A stretch of DNA of 64,000 bases from Lindgomyces ingoldianus (lineage: Eukaryota; Ascomycota; Dothideomycetes; Pleosporales; Lindgomycetaceae): the NCBI RefSeq assembly GCF_010093535.1, contig NW_022985194.1:563638-627637 (forward strand). Direction: 5' to 3'. Position 1 is the first letter of the stretch, and each line of letters opens with the position of its first letter. The notes beneath the pieces were generated by a model, which was not told where the DNA came from, did no database searches, and saw only the letters and a program-made list of their open reading frames with translations. The position numbers were made by a program, and so were the translations under genes. Below are positions 24,975 to 36,116 of the stretch, piece after piece.

Positions 24975-25254
24975 TGTCTGTACGCAGCAGCAGCGTTGCA
25001 GCCTAGATACAAGCAATCGCGCATAAGCAGGATCATGTATCTATGTTACATAATGCTTGTGCGCGAACCTCTGTGCGCAAACATCTAGATATCCCCCTTT
25101 TCCTCTGTACAGAGGAAAGACAAGAGCAATAGAACTAGAAACATATTGCCCTCACCTTACCTACCTTATACGCTGTGCACACTGTACACTACTCTTACTC
25201 TTGCTACTTAAGTGCTTATACTATAAGCAGCTAGCTGTTAGAGCCTATTCAACA
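24975..25254 (+). mobile_element. Solo LTR of the same Copia family, nested
   Basis: 280 bp, same ends as the flanking LTRs. It is bordered by CTGCA on the left (24970-24974) and CTACA on the right (25255-25259). That is a 5-bp target duplication differing by one G-to-A, as RIP would produce. The internal region was lost by LTR-LTR recombination. The 104-codon frame at 25057-25371 is not a gene. Confidence 0.85.
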
Positions 25255-26209
25255 CTACATAATAAAAGTCTGTATAATAAGAAGAAAGCTTCTCTTTATG
25301 TAAAAAAAAATAATATAAAAGATTTTTATTTAGGTTTAGGCTATAATTTAAAGATAACTACACATAGATAAAGAAGTGCTTTATCTGCTATAAAAAAATG
25401 TTAGTTATTAAACTACTCTTATAATAACTATACATAAGCAAAGAACTAGTATGTTGCCTTATATAAAAATTTTTATAATAAGACTTTATTATATAAAGCT
25501 ATTACTTTGTATATCTAAGACTTTAAAAGTTACCTTAAAATAATAATAATTTGCATAATATAAAGAAAATAAAATAAAAAAGTAAGAATGCTAAAAAAGC
25601 TATTAACTACTTTACCTCTACTACCTATTTATACTATGTAATAAAAGAGGACATCTATAGCATTAAACCTAAAGAGTATGCTAAGCAGTTTATCTTTAAT
25701 AACTAATACTATATAGTATACTAAGGTAAACTATAGAACACAAGCGCAGTAAAGATCTCTACTATTAGCAAGTTCTAACTTAAGGTGTATGTATAAAAGA
25801 ACTTATATATAGAAATTAATTAAACACTTAGCTAAATAAATATTAGCTTTAAAAGCTAAATACTAAAAAGATTAATTAGTACTATATAAATCTAGAACTT
25901 AATTAGTCTAGTTATATACTACATTTTAGAGACTTTAACACTATTTTTACTATTACTAGTAAATGCTAACTAACTTAGAGCATACTTTAATAACATTTTA
26001 AATATTATTATATGTAAAGATAAAACTACTATACTTATTATATAAAAATAAAGACATTTTTTTAATATTAGTAAAAAGAAATTTATGTTTTTTTTTACTA
26101 AATTAAAACTCTACTGCCTCTACTACTAATTTAGACACCTCTACATAAAAAGACTTTAGAAGATACTAACTAGCGCTAGCTATAACATTAATGCTGTAGT
26201 GCTAGAAGA

Positions 26210-27100
26210 GATTAAGAAGTTTTGCTACCTCTACTAATTATATAACTAGGCTTTATAAAGATTTAAGTTTATAATTAAAAATAACACCTACTTTAACTAT
26301 AAAGTTATTATTAATATTATATAAATTAATAATAAAAATGTCTTACATGTTATTAATGTAGACATATTATTTTAGGCTACTACATTCCTAAAATCTATGT
26401 CTGCATAAGATACCTAGAATACACTATGCAAATGCTAGATTAACACCTATTAAGAACCTCTAGACTATATTATGCATAACCTTAGTATAAACTTTACTTT
26501 AAAGGATTTTTAAGCTTATGTAAAAATTATAAAAGCTACATGCAGGCAGATGCCTATAAAAGCATATTAGGCAGTTAGAAAGGTTAAGCGTGCACGCACA
26601 CTTTTTTAATAAGTGTTTAACATCTTAAAGACTAAGCTAGGTAACTGTATAGATAATAAAGCTATCCTGTAGATAGTAGTTAAAGCTCTAAATAACATAG
26701 CTAGCCTGCATAGTCTAGTACCCACACTACTAGTTTTTAAAGTATACTTAAAAATTAACCTAGACTCTTTACTATTACTAAACATTATTATATAAGCAAG
26801 TGCAGTATAAAAGGTAATAAAGATACTTTAAAAAAACTATGTAAAAGTAAACATTAATTATATAATTAATACTTATAATAGCTTTATAATATATAAAGTT
26901 CTTAACCTTTCTCTTAGCTTAAAGATTATAGCATAAAGGGAAAAAAAAGCTAGACTAGCTTATATAAAATTAAGAGTATTAAAAAAAGAAATATTATTAT
27001 TAAAAAAAATAGCCTACTAAAGCTCTAATATACATAGGTTAAACTATACTATAAAAAAAAAGATAACTTACTTATAATAAATAACTTAAATAAACTAATT
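26210..27100 (+). pseudogene. Copia integrase relic
   Basis: A stop-interrupted plus-strand frame carries RFKFIIKNNTYFNYKVIIN and NVLHVINVDILF, then SLVPTLLVFKVYL. It is recognisable as the integrase core of fungal Copia polyproteins, with Asp codons turned to Asn. Not functional. Confidence 0.75.
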
Positions 27101-27699
27101 CTTATATAAAGAAATTTTCTATAGAAAAGAAAAAAAAAACAGCCTTATAAAAATATTATAAAGGTAGAACTAAAGCTTACTATAAACTAAGCCTCTTAGG
27201 ATAGCAATGCTGCACTAGTGTAAAAAGAAGATATAAATACTAAAAGAAGTAAAAAGTAAAGGAAACTTATATAAAGTCTAGACTAAGTATTTTTAACCTA
27301 AAAAAAAATAATTAGGCCTTATTTATTAAGCTCTATATAGACAGTGTAATTACTACACTTAAAAAACTATTTAAAAAATTAGACTATATAAAAATAAACA
27401 CTTTAATTACTAATAGCACTTTTAAAGTTATAGTGTATAACTTAATAAAGCATAAAAGTTAAATTTTTAACCTTTTCTTTATATAAAAAGTAAAAGGCAA
27501 AACAACTTAACTATATAAAAGATGCTGCCTAGTGTTTGCTAGCTACTTAGATAAAAAGAAGAAAAAAATCTTTACTTAGTTACTAACTATTTAAAGAATA
27601 AGCTAGAAACTACTTTAAGCTATAAAAGTAAGCTTAAAAGCTATGTATAAAATGTATTTTAAACTATGTAATATTATATAAGTATATATTTAATTAATA

Positions 27700-27960
27700 G
27701 ATAAGCTTATGCGCACGCTGTATATAAAGCTACTAAAGGAGATACGCTAGAGCTTTCTACTAAATATAATACTCTAGGTTGTACAACCTTTATATAAAGC
27801 TGCTAAATTAAGACTATATTAGTTTAAGACATACTATAACTACTATAAAAAAAAGCTGTGTATGCATATCTCTTTATACAACCTCTACTTCTTAATTACT
27901 AATAAAGAAAAGCACACTTTTAGTATTACTAGCTTATAAATAGATAACACTTTAAGCATT
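27700..27960 (+). pseudogene. Copia reverse transcriptase relic
   Basis: The frame VVQPLYKAAKLRLY*FKTYY is followed by a Tyr-rich stretch and LYNLYFLIT. It matches the Copia block where P-L-Y-G-V-P-E-A-G-x-x-W-F precedes the STYDPCLL region, with Trp changed to a stop and Gly/Glu changed to Lys. Not functional. Confidence 0.8.
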
Positions 27961-28894
27961 ATAATAAAAAATTTTATGTAAAAAAAAAAAAAAAACTATA
28001 AAAAGTAAAGTTTTATATAAAAAGTAAAACTATTTTAGTAAAAAAGTAGCTTATTAAGTTTAATAGTAAAAGAATTAAACTTACACATAACATAGTAGTT
28101 TTTACTTAGAAGAGATAAGTAAGCTACTTTTATATAATTAACCTAAAAAATAAGAATGCTGCATAATAATATATTAAGTAATATGCAAAAGAGGTATATA
28201 TTACATTTATGTGTTAACTAAAGGCAGCATTTAATGTATTTATTACTACATAAACTACAAACTCTTTATATAATAATATTAACACACTTAACACATAAAT
28301 TTAATAGTAGATAAATAATAGTAAGCATAGTTTTACTTTTCTACTATTATAGCTTAATTATGTAAAGCTATTTATTTTTATAAATAAATTATTTACTAAT
28401 AATAAAAACTTTAGCTTATAGCTAAAATTTTTAATTATATTAAGTAATAAAAACTATATAAAGTAAAGCAACTACTTTAAAATACTAAGTAATATTATAT
28501 ACTAAAATTCTACTAAGTGTAAAAGAGTAACTAAAAGTGTCTTTACTAGTAAACTATATAAAATAGTTAAAAAGTTTAATAATATAATTACTTTTAGTAT
28601 AACTTTATAGTAAATTATATAAACACTTAAACTACTACTAATTTTAGTAGTAATCTGCATAGATTTAAAGTCTTTATATAATTACTTTATTAAGCTAGGC
28701 ACTACTAGTAAAAAGTAACTTATAATTAACATTATATTACTCTATAAATTATATAAAAAAAAGGAAATTACTAAAATTAAGTAAATTAATAGTAAAAATA
28801 ACTTAGTAAATGCATATATAAAAAAAACACTAAATTAGGCTCTTTAATTATTAGTTCTAACTAACTACCTCCCTGTCTAGATAAAAGCATTTAT

Positions 28895-29149
28895 NNNNNN
28901 NNNNNNNNNNNNNNNNNNNNNNNNNNNNNNNNNNNNNNNNNNNNNNNNNNNNNNNNNNNNNNNNNNNNNNNNNNNNNNNNNNNNNNNNNNNNNNNNNNNN
29001 NNNNNNNNNNNNNNNNNNNNNNNNNNNNNNNNNNNNNNNNNNNNNNNNNNNNNNNNNNNNNNNNNNNNNNNNNNNNNNNNNNNNNNNNNNNNNNNNNNNN
29101 NNNNNNNNNNNNNNNNNNNNNNNNNNNNNNNNNNNNNNNNNNNNNNNNN
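28895..29149. other. Assembly gap (255 N)
   Basis: Run of N inside the 3' part of the Copia element. Frames spanning it are artefacts. Confidence 1.
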
Positions 29150-29435
29150 TATTATACACACTTATTTTTCTTATTATAAGGATCTGTTACTGCTAGCACT
29201 GTATAAAAAAAAAGAGCTAGAAGATTATACAGTAAAGCTTAAAAAGCAAAGAATAAAGAAAAAAAAAGCTATTTATATAGCATAAATAGCTTATTTTAAT
29301 GCACAGCATTACTAGAGGTAAGTTCTAATAAATAAAGTAGAGTAAAGGTAGAACATAATTAAATAGACTTACATAGATAAAAGAGAGGTAACACGTACAA
29401 AAGGTAACTTTTTAGATAAAAAGAAAAGTTGCTAG

Positions 29436-29715
29436 TGTCTGTACATAGTAGCAGCGTTGTAGCCTAGATATAAGCAATTATACATAAGTAAGATTACATA
29501 TCTATATTATATAATGCTTGTGCGCAAACCTCTGTGTGTAAATATCTAGATATCCCTTTTTTTCTTTATATTAAAAAAAGATAAGAGTAATAGAACTAGA
29601 AACATGTTGCCCTTACTTTACCTACCTTGTATGCTGTGCACACTGTACACTACTCTTACTCTTGCTACTTAAGTGCTTATACTATAAGCAGCTAGCTGTT
29701 GGAGCCTATTTAACA
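29436..29715 (+). repeat. 3' LTR of the Copia element (280 bp)
   Basis: Same length as the 5' LTR but more strongly RIP-mutated. Followed by target duplication TAACG. Confidence 0.88.
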
Positions 29716-29720
29716 TAACG

Positions 29721-30155
29721 CCTAGTTATTTTTTAAATATAAATTATTTAAAATATAATATTTATTCTTGTTATAGCATCTTCTTCTGCTTTATTAGATT
29801 TATATATTAGTAATTAACAAGTTGTAGTTAAAACCTTAATTATTATAATATTATACAACACGTTTATAAAGCTAACCTAGACTTAACTCTAAATACTAAG
29901 TACTTTTAATTATAATTATTATATAAGTAAGAGATAGAATAAACAGGCGAAACTATAGAGACTATTAGATTATATATACTTAATCTACAGACTTAGTCTA
30001 TATTAGCTATTTTAGTAATAGCGATAAAATAAAGTGTAAGCAGCTAATACGCTAACATTAAACATGTACGCTGTAGTACTAAACATAGCTAATACGTGAC
30101 TATAAAATTGTTCTATAATCTTGCTTAATCTACAAGATTGCTATCACGCTAGGTT
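29721..30155. other. AT-rich DNA 3' of the kinase gene
   Basis: RIP-like TA-rich sequence up to about 30140, then normal composition at the kinase stop codon. No element boundary or open frame seen; the kinase terminator should lie here. Confidence 0.5.
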
Positions 30156-31385
30156 CTAGTTTGAATGCCGTTCCTCCCTATTAACATTAAACAGTAGTAG
30201 GATACTGCTGTAAAAACCTAGCTTGCCCTCCTGATACTGTCGCAACGAAAAAGCTAAATGCTGCAGCTTTTCGTCCCGTAGGATCTTAGAAAGCTGGCAG
30301 TCCATTACACTGCCGTGAAGATTCTCAGCCTCTTCTACTAAACTGACGTACCAGGCCCGGTCATGCCACCGCTGTTTAGTCTCCGCCTGCTTCGGCTCAC
30401 CGTTTGCATCGTAGTTCCATGCGGCATCCATCGGACGGGGGACGGTGCTAAGGAAGAGTGGCAGTTCAATCAGTTCCCAGGGAACTGTACATGCACCCTC
30501 CCAGTCGATGATGCCTAGGATCCGATAGTCATTGTCCACGATTACGTTACTGTGGTACAGATCTGGGTGGTGGATCGGGAATGGGCCGTCGTATATTGCC
30601 AATTGAGATGCTTTCGACTTGATTTGAGACGGGAACATGCTGATAGTGGTGTTTATTTTGTCTGAGAGCTTTCCACCTCCGGTTCGTTGTTTGATATCAG
30701 TCTCTGACATAGGGAATTTGGTGAGAGTTCCCCATGCTCTGAAGAAATCTGCTGAGGAATCGAACGGCCCTCCTAGTATTGGAATAGGTCCAACATCATA
30801 GCTCCCATCATCTCGTCTGATGATTGTACCTATCTTTGGTAGCCTGATAGTCGCGAGTTCCACCTGTATGAGTCAGCAATAGGCAATTGTGGTTTCTAAT
30901 AGATGTACCTGAATTTCCGCCATCGCTCGGAAGAAGTCAGGCTTTCGCTCTGGTAGGATATTGCCACGATGAGTTTCATAGCCTCCATCTAGGTCCATTG
31001 CAGCATTTCCGGAGAAACACTCTATTAGCATGAATGCCACCCCGGTACCGTGGCTGTTGTTGTCGAACAGCTCGTAACCATAAACCTTTGGAACAGGAAT
31101 CGTTGATCGTTCTCTTATCAAATCCATTGTCCCAATCTCGCTTCTCAGACGCGCCGCAGACTCCTGGGTGGAAGCGTCAAGTTGGATTCTGGCAATCCAT
31201 TGCTCGCCATCCGTAAATTGCAAAAGACGAATGAGATGAAGTCCACCCATTGTGACATCCGGTGATAGCTGACAATCAATACCTTTAAGAACCGCGGCAT
31301 AGGAGACTAGCGCATCTTCATTAAGAGACTTCATACATCTTTCTTTACGCCTTGAAAAATATGAGTCGGCTGCGTAGGACTCCAT
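30156..31385 (-). CDS. Aminoglycoside-phosphotransferase-like kinase, 5' end cut off by a transposon
   Basis: Exons 31385-30909 and 30863-30156 flank a 45-base intron (GTACAT..GCTGAC..CAG) and give 394 residues from the first remaining Met. The protein-kinase-like fold is visible: WIARIQL (63-69) in the nucleotide-binding strand, SEIGTMDLI with a likely helix-C Glu83, catalytic loop HHPDLYHSN (Asp260, Asn265), and IIDWEGA with metal-binding Asp279. This fits the APH/choline-kinase-like group that is expanded in filamentous fungi; substrates are mostly unknown. The true start lies at 33546 on the far side of a pogo/Fot1 insertion, so the native gene had 15 more residues, about 409 in all. Coding sequence shows no stops or RIP. 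Expression would need a new promoter inside the transposon. Confidence 0.9.
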
Positions 31386-31396
31386 CTTGTTCCATA

Positions 31397-31436
31397 CTGT
31401 GTTTTAGCGTGTAATGCACGGCCTCGCGTAATGCAC
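31397..31436 (+). repeat. Left TIR of the pogo/Fot1 element
   Basis: Pairs with 33471-33510 with few mismatches. Still GC-rich despite RIP inside the element. Confidence 0.9.
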
Positions 31437-31485
31437 GGTTCTGCGCGAAGCTGTCAAAACTTCAACCACCTCTCTCTTAACTAAT

Positions 31486-33309
31486 ATGGGCAGTATTAAG
31501 GCCGCTTTAGAGTCGCTAAAATCGCTAAAACCTAGAGAATCACTAAATTATGCTGCAGTAGCTAAGCAGTATAGCGTTAATTAATCTACACTCTTAAGGC
31601 GTCACTAACGTGTTACCTGCCTGCGTGCAGAGAAACTTAAAAATTAGCAACTACTTAGCCTAGTGCAGAAGAAAGAGCTAGTAAAGTACATTAATAGGCT
31701 TTACATAAAAGGTCTATTCTTTTTAAGATAGATAATTTAAAATTTTATAATAAAAATAAGTAGTAAGTAAGCTAGTAAAAGCTAAGTTAATTAATTTATT
31801 AAAAGGCACTCTATTAACCTATTATCTTAATAGACATCTAGCATAGACGCTGCGCGTAACAAAGCTAACTTAGCATTTAAGTACTTACTATATTTTAAGC
31901 TTATACATAAAAAAATTAAGCAATATAGCATAGAACTATAGCATACCTATAATATAGATAAAAAGGGCTTCCTAATTAAAGTACTATTAAAAATAAAGCA
32001 AATCTTCTCTAGATAGTAGTATAAGCAAGGTATTAAGCAGCAGCTTATATAAAATAGTAATTATAAGTAGATTATAATAATAGCCTATATCTGCGCTAAC
32101 AGTAGCTTTTTTACACTTATGCTAATTTACTAAGCTGTTTTTAACTATATATAAGACTTTTAGCTATAAGATTTTAACCTTTTTAAGCATTAAGCTTTTT
32201 TTACTTTATTACTTATAAGTTAAATAAATAATAAACTAGGCCTAGCATAGCTTAAACATGTGTTTAATTATAAGACTAAAGTAAAGGTGTAATAAGTGTA
32301 CTAACTTTTATTCTTAGATAGCTATAGATTACATGTTTTAATAGAGTTTATTAAGTACTGCAACAATAATAAGATTCTTCTAGCTATATACCTGCTACAT
32401 GCAACTTATACGCTGTAGCCTCTTAATGTCTGCATATTTAAACTTTTTTTATTAGCCTACTTAGCTAAGCTAGCTAGCTTTATAGATAGATACTAGAGAC
32501 TATTATTAATTAAAAAAAAAACTTTTATAGCATGTTTAATAAGGCCTAGAAAATGTTTTTTAAGCATAAAACTATTTTTAGTGCTTTTAAAGTAACTAGT
32601 TTATTACTATTTAAGCTATAAGTAGTTTTAGATTAATTTTACTATAAGTAAAAAAAGTAACTATTCTTTAGTAAAAGCACTAGCTTAGCGCTTAGTGCAA
32701 AGAATTAGAAGAGGGTTAAAGGCCTTTTAGACAAGGTTATTAGTAATTTCTATAAAAAAGATGTATAAGAGCTTAAAAAGACTATTTAGTTATTTTTAGT
32801 GTGTTATATCCTCTTTTAGTGTAAGCTTAAGCAGGTTAAAGATGCGCTAATTAATAAAAAGAAGCGCTGCTAGTGTAGTAAGCCTCTCCTACTAGAAGCA
32901 CCTTTAGAATATTATAGTAGTGCAACCTTCTAGTCCCTAAACAAGGTCTAAGAAGCATGTAATTATTAGGTATAAAAAAATGCTAAAAAGAAGGCTCTAC
33001 AGCTTTAAAAACAAGAGAAGGTAAAGCGTAAAAAAGTAAAGAAAGCTAAAAAGGCGCACGCAGTTAAAGAGAAAAGGCATAGAGTAGCAATAGTAAAAAA
33101 GGCTTACCTGCAGGAGCTTAAGACAAAAGCAGCTTAATAAGAGGAGGCAGAGCTTACCTAGTAGGTTAATTAATAGCTTAAAAATAACCTCTAGCAGGTA
33201 ATAAAAGGCAAGCAGAAAGCTCCTACGCTTATTACTAGTACGCTAGAGGATTTTAATAATAATGCAGCATTAAATAAAGAGAGAGAGCTAGCATTAGGCA
33301 GGACTTAAC
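31486..33309 (+). pseudogene. pogo/Fot1-type transposase relic
   Basis: From ATG at 31486 the frame contains LNYAAVAKQYSVN*STLLRR, then EKLKN*QLLSLVQKKELVKY and YINRLYIKGLFF. These match the psq/CENPB helix-turn-helix start of pogo/Fot1 transposases. The first stop is codon 33 (31582). Stops sit where Arg or Gln codons (CGA, CAA, CAG) are expected. Near 32415 PLNVCIFKLFLLAY corresponds to the P-L-D-V-x-x-F-x-P-L-K block that ends the DDE domain. A Lys-rich tail follows to about 33309. Not functional. Confidence 0.85.
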
Positions 33310-33470
33310 ATAGTAGGCAAATTAACCTTCTTATAAGGTATTACATGTAAATTATTGCTAGGAATAGAATCTATAGCATTTAATTAGTATTATAATAAAA
33401 AATTTATATAATTTATAATTTGTGTAAGTCTCTAGAGCTTTAAAAGTAAAAGGCGCAGATTGCTAAAATT

Positions 33471-33510
33471 GTGCATTACGCGAGGCCGTGCATTACGCGC
33501 TAAAACATGG
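33471..33510 (-). repeat. Right TIR of the pogo/Fot1 element
   Basis: Reverse complement of the left TIR, ending at the TA target duplication. Confidence 0.9.
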
Positions 33511-33546
33511 TACAAAGCCGGAGAAATTGGGTGCTGCCTTTGCCAT
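33511..33546 (-). pseudogene. Detached first 12 codons of the kinase gene
   Basis: Reads MAKAAPNFSGFV on the minus strand, beginning at an ATG in context CATCATGG. If the transposon and one TA are removed, the frame runs on as WNK into the Met at 31385 without a stop. Upstream lies CT-rich sequence typical of fungal promoters. Confidence 0.8.
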
Positions 33547-33880
33547 GATGTAGAATGCGAAATTTCAAAGATTGGGGATATTTTGTTGTCGAGGGTGAGT
33601 TTCTGCTTACATTGAGGCGAGGAGTGAAGAGGGGGAGGACTCTTTTGAAAAATGGAATCGGTGAGGCTGGAAAGCGCGTCAATTATTAGTTTAAGGCTAA
33701 CGCACCCGCGCCGTCACCTTTCCCGAGGCGTCAGTCCACTCGAGGCGCGAGCCTACCATAGGCGCCCGCCCCTAATGTACTGTACCGCAGAGAGACAGCG
33801 AACGAAGCAGCCCGCGATTACGAACCTATCTCACATGGTGTGATTGGCTCCCAAGTCACGACTGAGAGCTCGTGGCAGGG
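33547..33880 (-). promoter_or_regulatory. Probable native 5' leader and promoter of the kinase gene
   Basis: Normal-composition DNA directly upstream of the kinase's original ATG. On the minus strand it has a CT-rich tract (CCTCCCCCTCTTCACTCC) as in many fungal promoters. No TATA box was identified. It is now 2.1 kb away from the main body of the gene. Inferred from position. Confidence 0.5.
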
Positions 33881-34144
33881 TTGTTATTAATAATTAATTA
33901 ATTACGCTAATTAGTAATTATTAATTCTTACTACTAAAACTATTTTCTAAACTTCTTTATATAACTTAGTAGCAGAGCTTGCTCTGCTTAATATATTCAG
34001 GTTTGCAGAATAAAAAGTTAAGCAGAATCTCCTCTTTTAGACGCGCTAGTTAGTCATAATTTCTTTAGATAAACCCTAGTAACGCCATTTCTCTGTTAGT
34101 TTATGTATTTCTTACATTCTTTTTTTTTTTAAAAAAAATGTATA
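33881..34144. other. Start of the RIP-mutated block
   Basis: TA-rich, starting with a small palindrome (TTATTAATAATTAATTAATT region). No element could be assigned. Confidence 0.5.
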
Positions 34145-35960
34145 CTTAAAACGTACCTAACAGGTTAGCCGGCTACACAGGTTAGCCGGCTACTTTTGCT
34201 AAGCCCCTACTAAAACTACCTTATTCTAGCGCAAAACAGCCTACTTTAGCCCTATATAAAGTAATATAACACAAGATATTATTTAGAGTCTACTTTCACT
34301 ACTTTTTTATATATATATAAGTTATGCTTAGTCTAATTACACTACTTATATTACTTTTAACTTAGCTTACTTTTTTTAGTGTGCACTTATGTTTTTAGCT
34401 TTTTTTTATTACTATACACTTTAAACTTTTTTAAAGTAGTTAAATAAGCTCTATTTTTAACTATTAAAGTTTTTTTTACTTAAATTTACTTTTTTTTATA
34501 TAATTTATGTTATGTAGTAGCTTTATTTACTACTTAAAGCTTTATAATCTTTTTAAAGGCCTTTACTATAGATATTAGTAAGCTATTTATATACCTTTAA
34601 ATTTTTACTTTTATAAGCATTAATTATAACTTAAATTTAAAAGTATTACTTAGAGTTTATAACTACTAAGGCTTATTATTAATAAGTAGTAGTAGTAATA
34701 AAGTATATAACTAAATATTAAAAGCTATTTTAACTTATTTTAAGTTAAATAAAACTAAACTAGCGCTTTAAAACTGTTTTTAGATATTACTAAAAGTAAT
34801 TACTACATTATAAGTATATATAAAGCACAGTAAGAACTTAAGTTTTATAATATAAGTAATTTAGTTATACATAAAATCTTTAGCTTAGCACTTATATACT
34901 TTTTTTAAAAAAGTAAAATAACCTACATTAAAAAGCTATAAAAGGTGTAATAAGTATAAAGGTATATAAATAGTAATAATTTTATTTTTTTTTATAGTAC
35001 TACTAAAAATTAAGTAAGTTATAGCTTTTATAGCTATTAATAATAAAAAGCTAATAAGCGCTTATAACTTTTTTTTTATATACTTATTAAAGTGCTTTAA
35101 CTACTACAGCTTAAGCTTATTTATTATCTAGCTATTTTTAAAGACTATAATAACTTAGTTTTAAAGCAGATTTTTTTTATACTAAGTAAAAAAGTAATAG
35201 CAGCTTTTAAAAATAATAAAGAGTAAAATAGCTTACTTTATTATGTTAATACTTTAAATAACTATTATCTACTTTTTATTACTTTACTATATTACCTTTA
35301 GCTGTTTTTATTTCTTTAAAGCTATAATAACTACTTTAGTTAATATTTAGCTTATTATAAAGCTTAACTTATTAAAGTTATACATGTTTTTATTTTAGAT
35401 ACTATACTTAGCTTTTATGTTAGCTACTAAGTAAAACTAGCTTTAAATAACTTTTAAATTTTTATAAAGCACTTTTTTATAATTATACTTATAATTAAAC
35501 TTTATTATAAACTTAAAGTAGTGCTTAACTTATATACTAGGCTAGTTTAAGCTAACTTAGCCTAGATTACACTTTATGTGTAAGAAATTAGCTATATTAG
35601 CTATAGCTATAAGCTTAAAAAAAATTTATGTGTAATAAGCTTAAGTATATACTTAATAACTACTTTTTTTTAAGCTTAGTTAGATTTTTTAATTTAAGCT
35701 AGCATTCTACTTATAAAGGCTATCTAGCGCGTTAATTACTTAGTGTTATGTAAAAGATATTATAAATAGCTATAGTATATTATAAAAAAAGTTTTAAGTT
35801 TTATTTAAAAGCTTAAAAAGTAAGCTATATTTAATGTTCTTTAAAAGATTTAATCTAGTGTTGTTGTTAAAGCATTATGTAGATAGGTAGAGTGTGGTAG
35901 GGGCTTGGCAAAAGTGGCTGGCTAACCTGTGTGGCTGGCCAACCTGTTAGGTACGTTATA
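34145..35960. mobile_element. Long-TIR (foldback-like) element F
   Basis: Left end (34145-34215) and right end (about 35890-35960) are inverted. Both begin ACGTACCTAACAGGTT and carry two direct copies of a CAGGTTAGCCGGCTAC-like motif, then CTTTTGCTAAGCCCCTAC. The right part is related to the foldback element at 21370-22466. The left interior (34490-34640) matches element H. No coding capacity recognised. Confidence 0.65.
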
Positions 35961-36116
35961 AGTGCACTTTTATGTTAATTTGCACGTAGTTTGCTTAAGC
36001 ATGCGTTGTGTAAAACATGTTTAAATTATAGTTAGTTGCGTCTGTTCCACCTCTCTAGCCACATTAGTGTGTTAGGGATTAGCATTAGCTACATTAGTGT
36101 GTTAGAGATTAGCAGT

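Larger units (their letters stand above)
22760..29715 (+). mobile_element. Full-length Ty1/Copia LTR retrotransposon, RIP-inactivated
   Basis: Two LTRs of 280 bp (22760-23039 and 29436-29715), each starting TGTCTGTAC and ending ACA, are bounded by TAACG on both outer sides. The internal region reads on the plus strand: integrase-like sequence at about 26210-27100, a reverse transcriptase block at about 27700-27960 and RNase H-like sequence at about 28290-28600. That order, integrase before reverse transcriptase, is diagnostic of Copia. Every part contains stops. The 6956 bp include a nested solo LTR (24975-25254) and an assembly gap (28895-29149). Confidence 0.9.
31397..33510 (+). mobile_element. 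pogo/Fot1-type Tc1-mariner transposon, RIP-inactivated
   Basis: Inverted ends of about 40 bp share TTTTAGCG and GTAATGCACGGCCTCGCGTA. They are flanked by TA on both sides (31395-31396 and 33511-33512), the target duplication of this superfamily. Each TIR holds two direct copies of CGTAATGCAC. The length of 2114 bp is right for Fot1-like elements with a single transposase gene. The interior is TA-rich and stop-filled. It is inserted in the N-terminal coding region of the kinase gene. Confidence 0.92.

Noticed and set aside
22842..25371. Small proteins starting MCANLCAQTSRYPPFPLY at two places
   Set aside because: Both lie in copies of the Copia LTR (22760 and 24975), so the similarity reflects the repeat and not a gene family.
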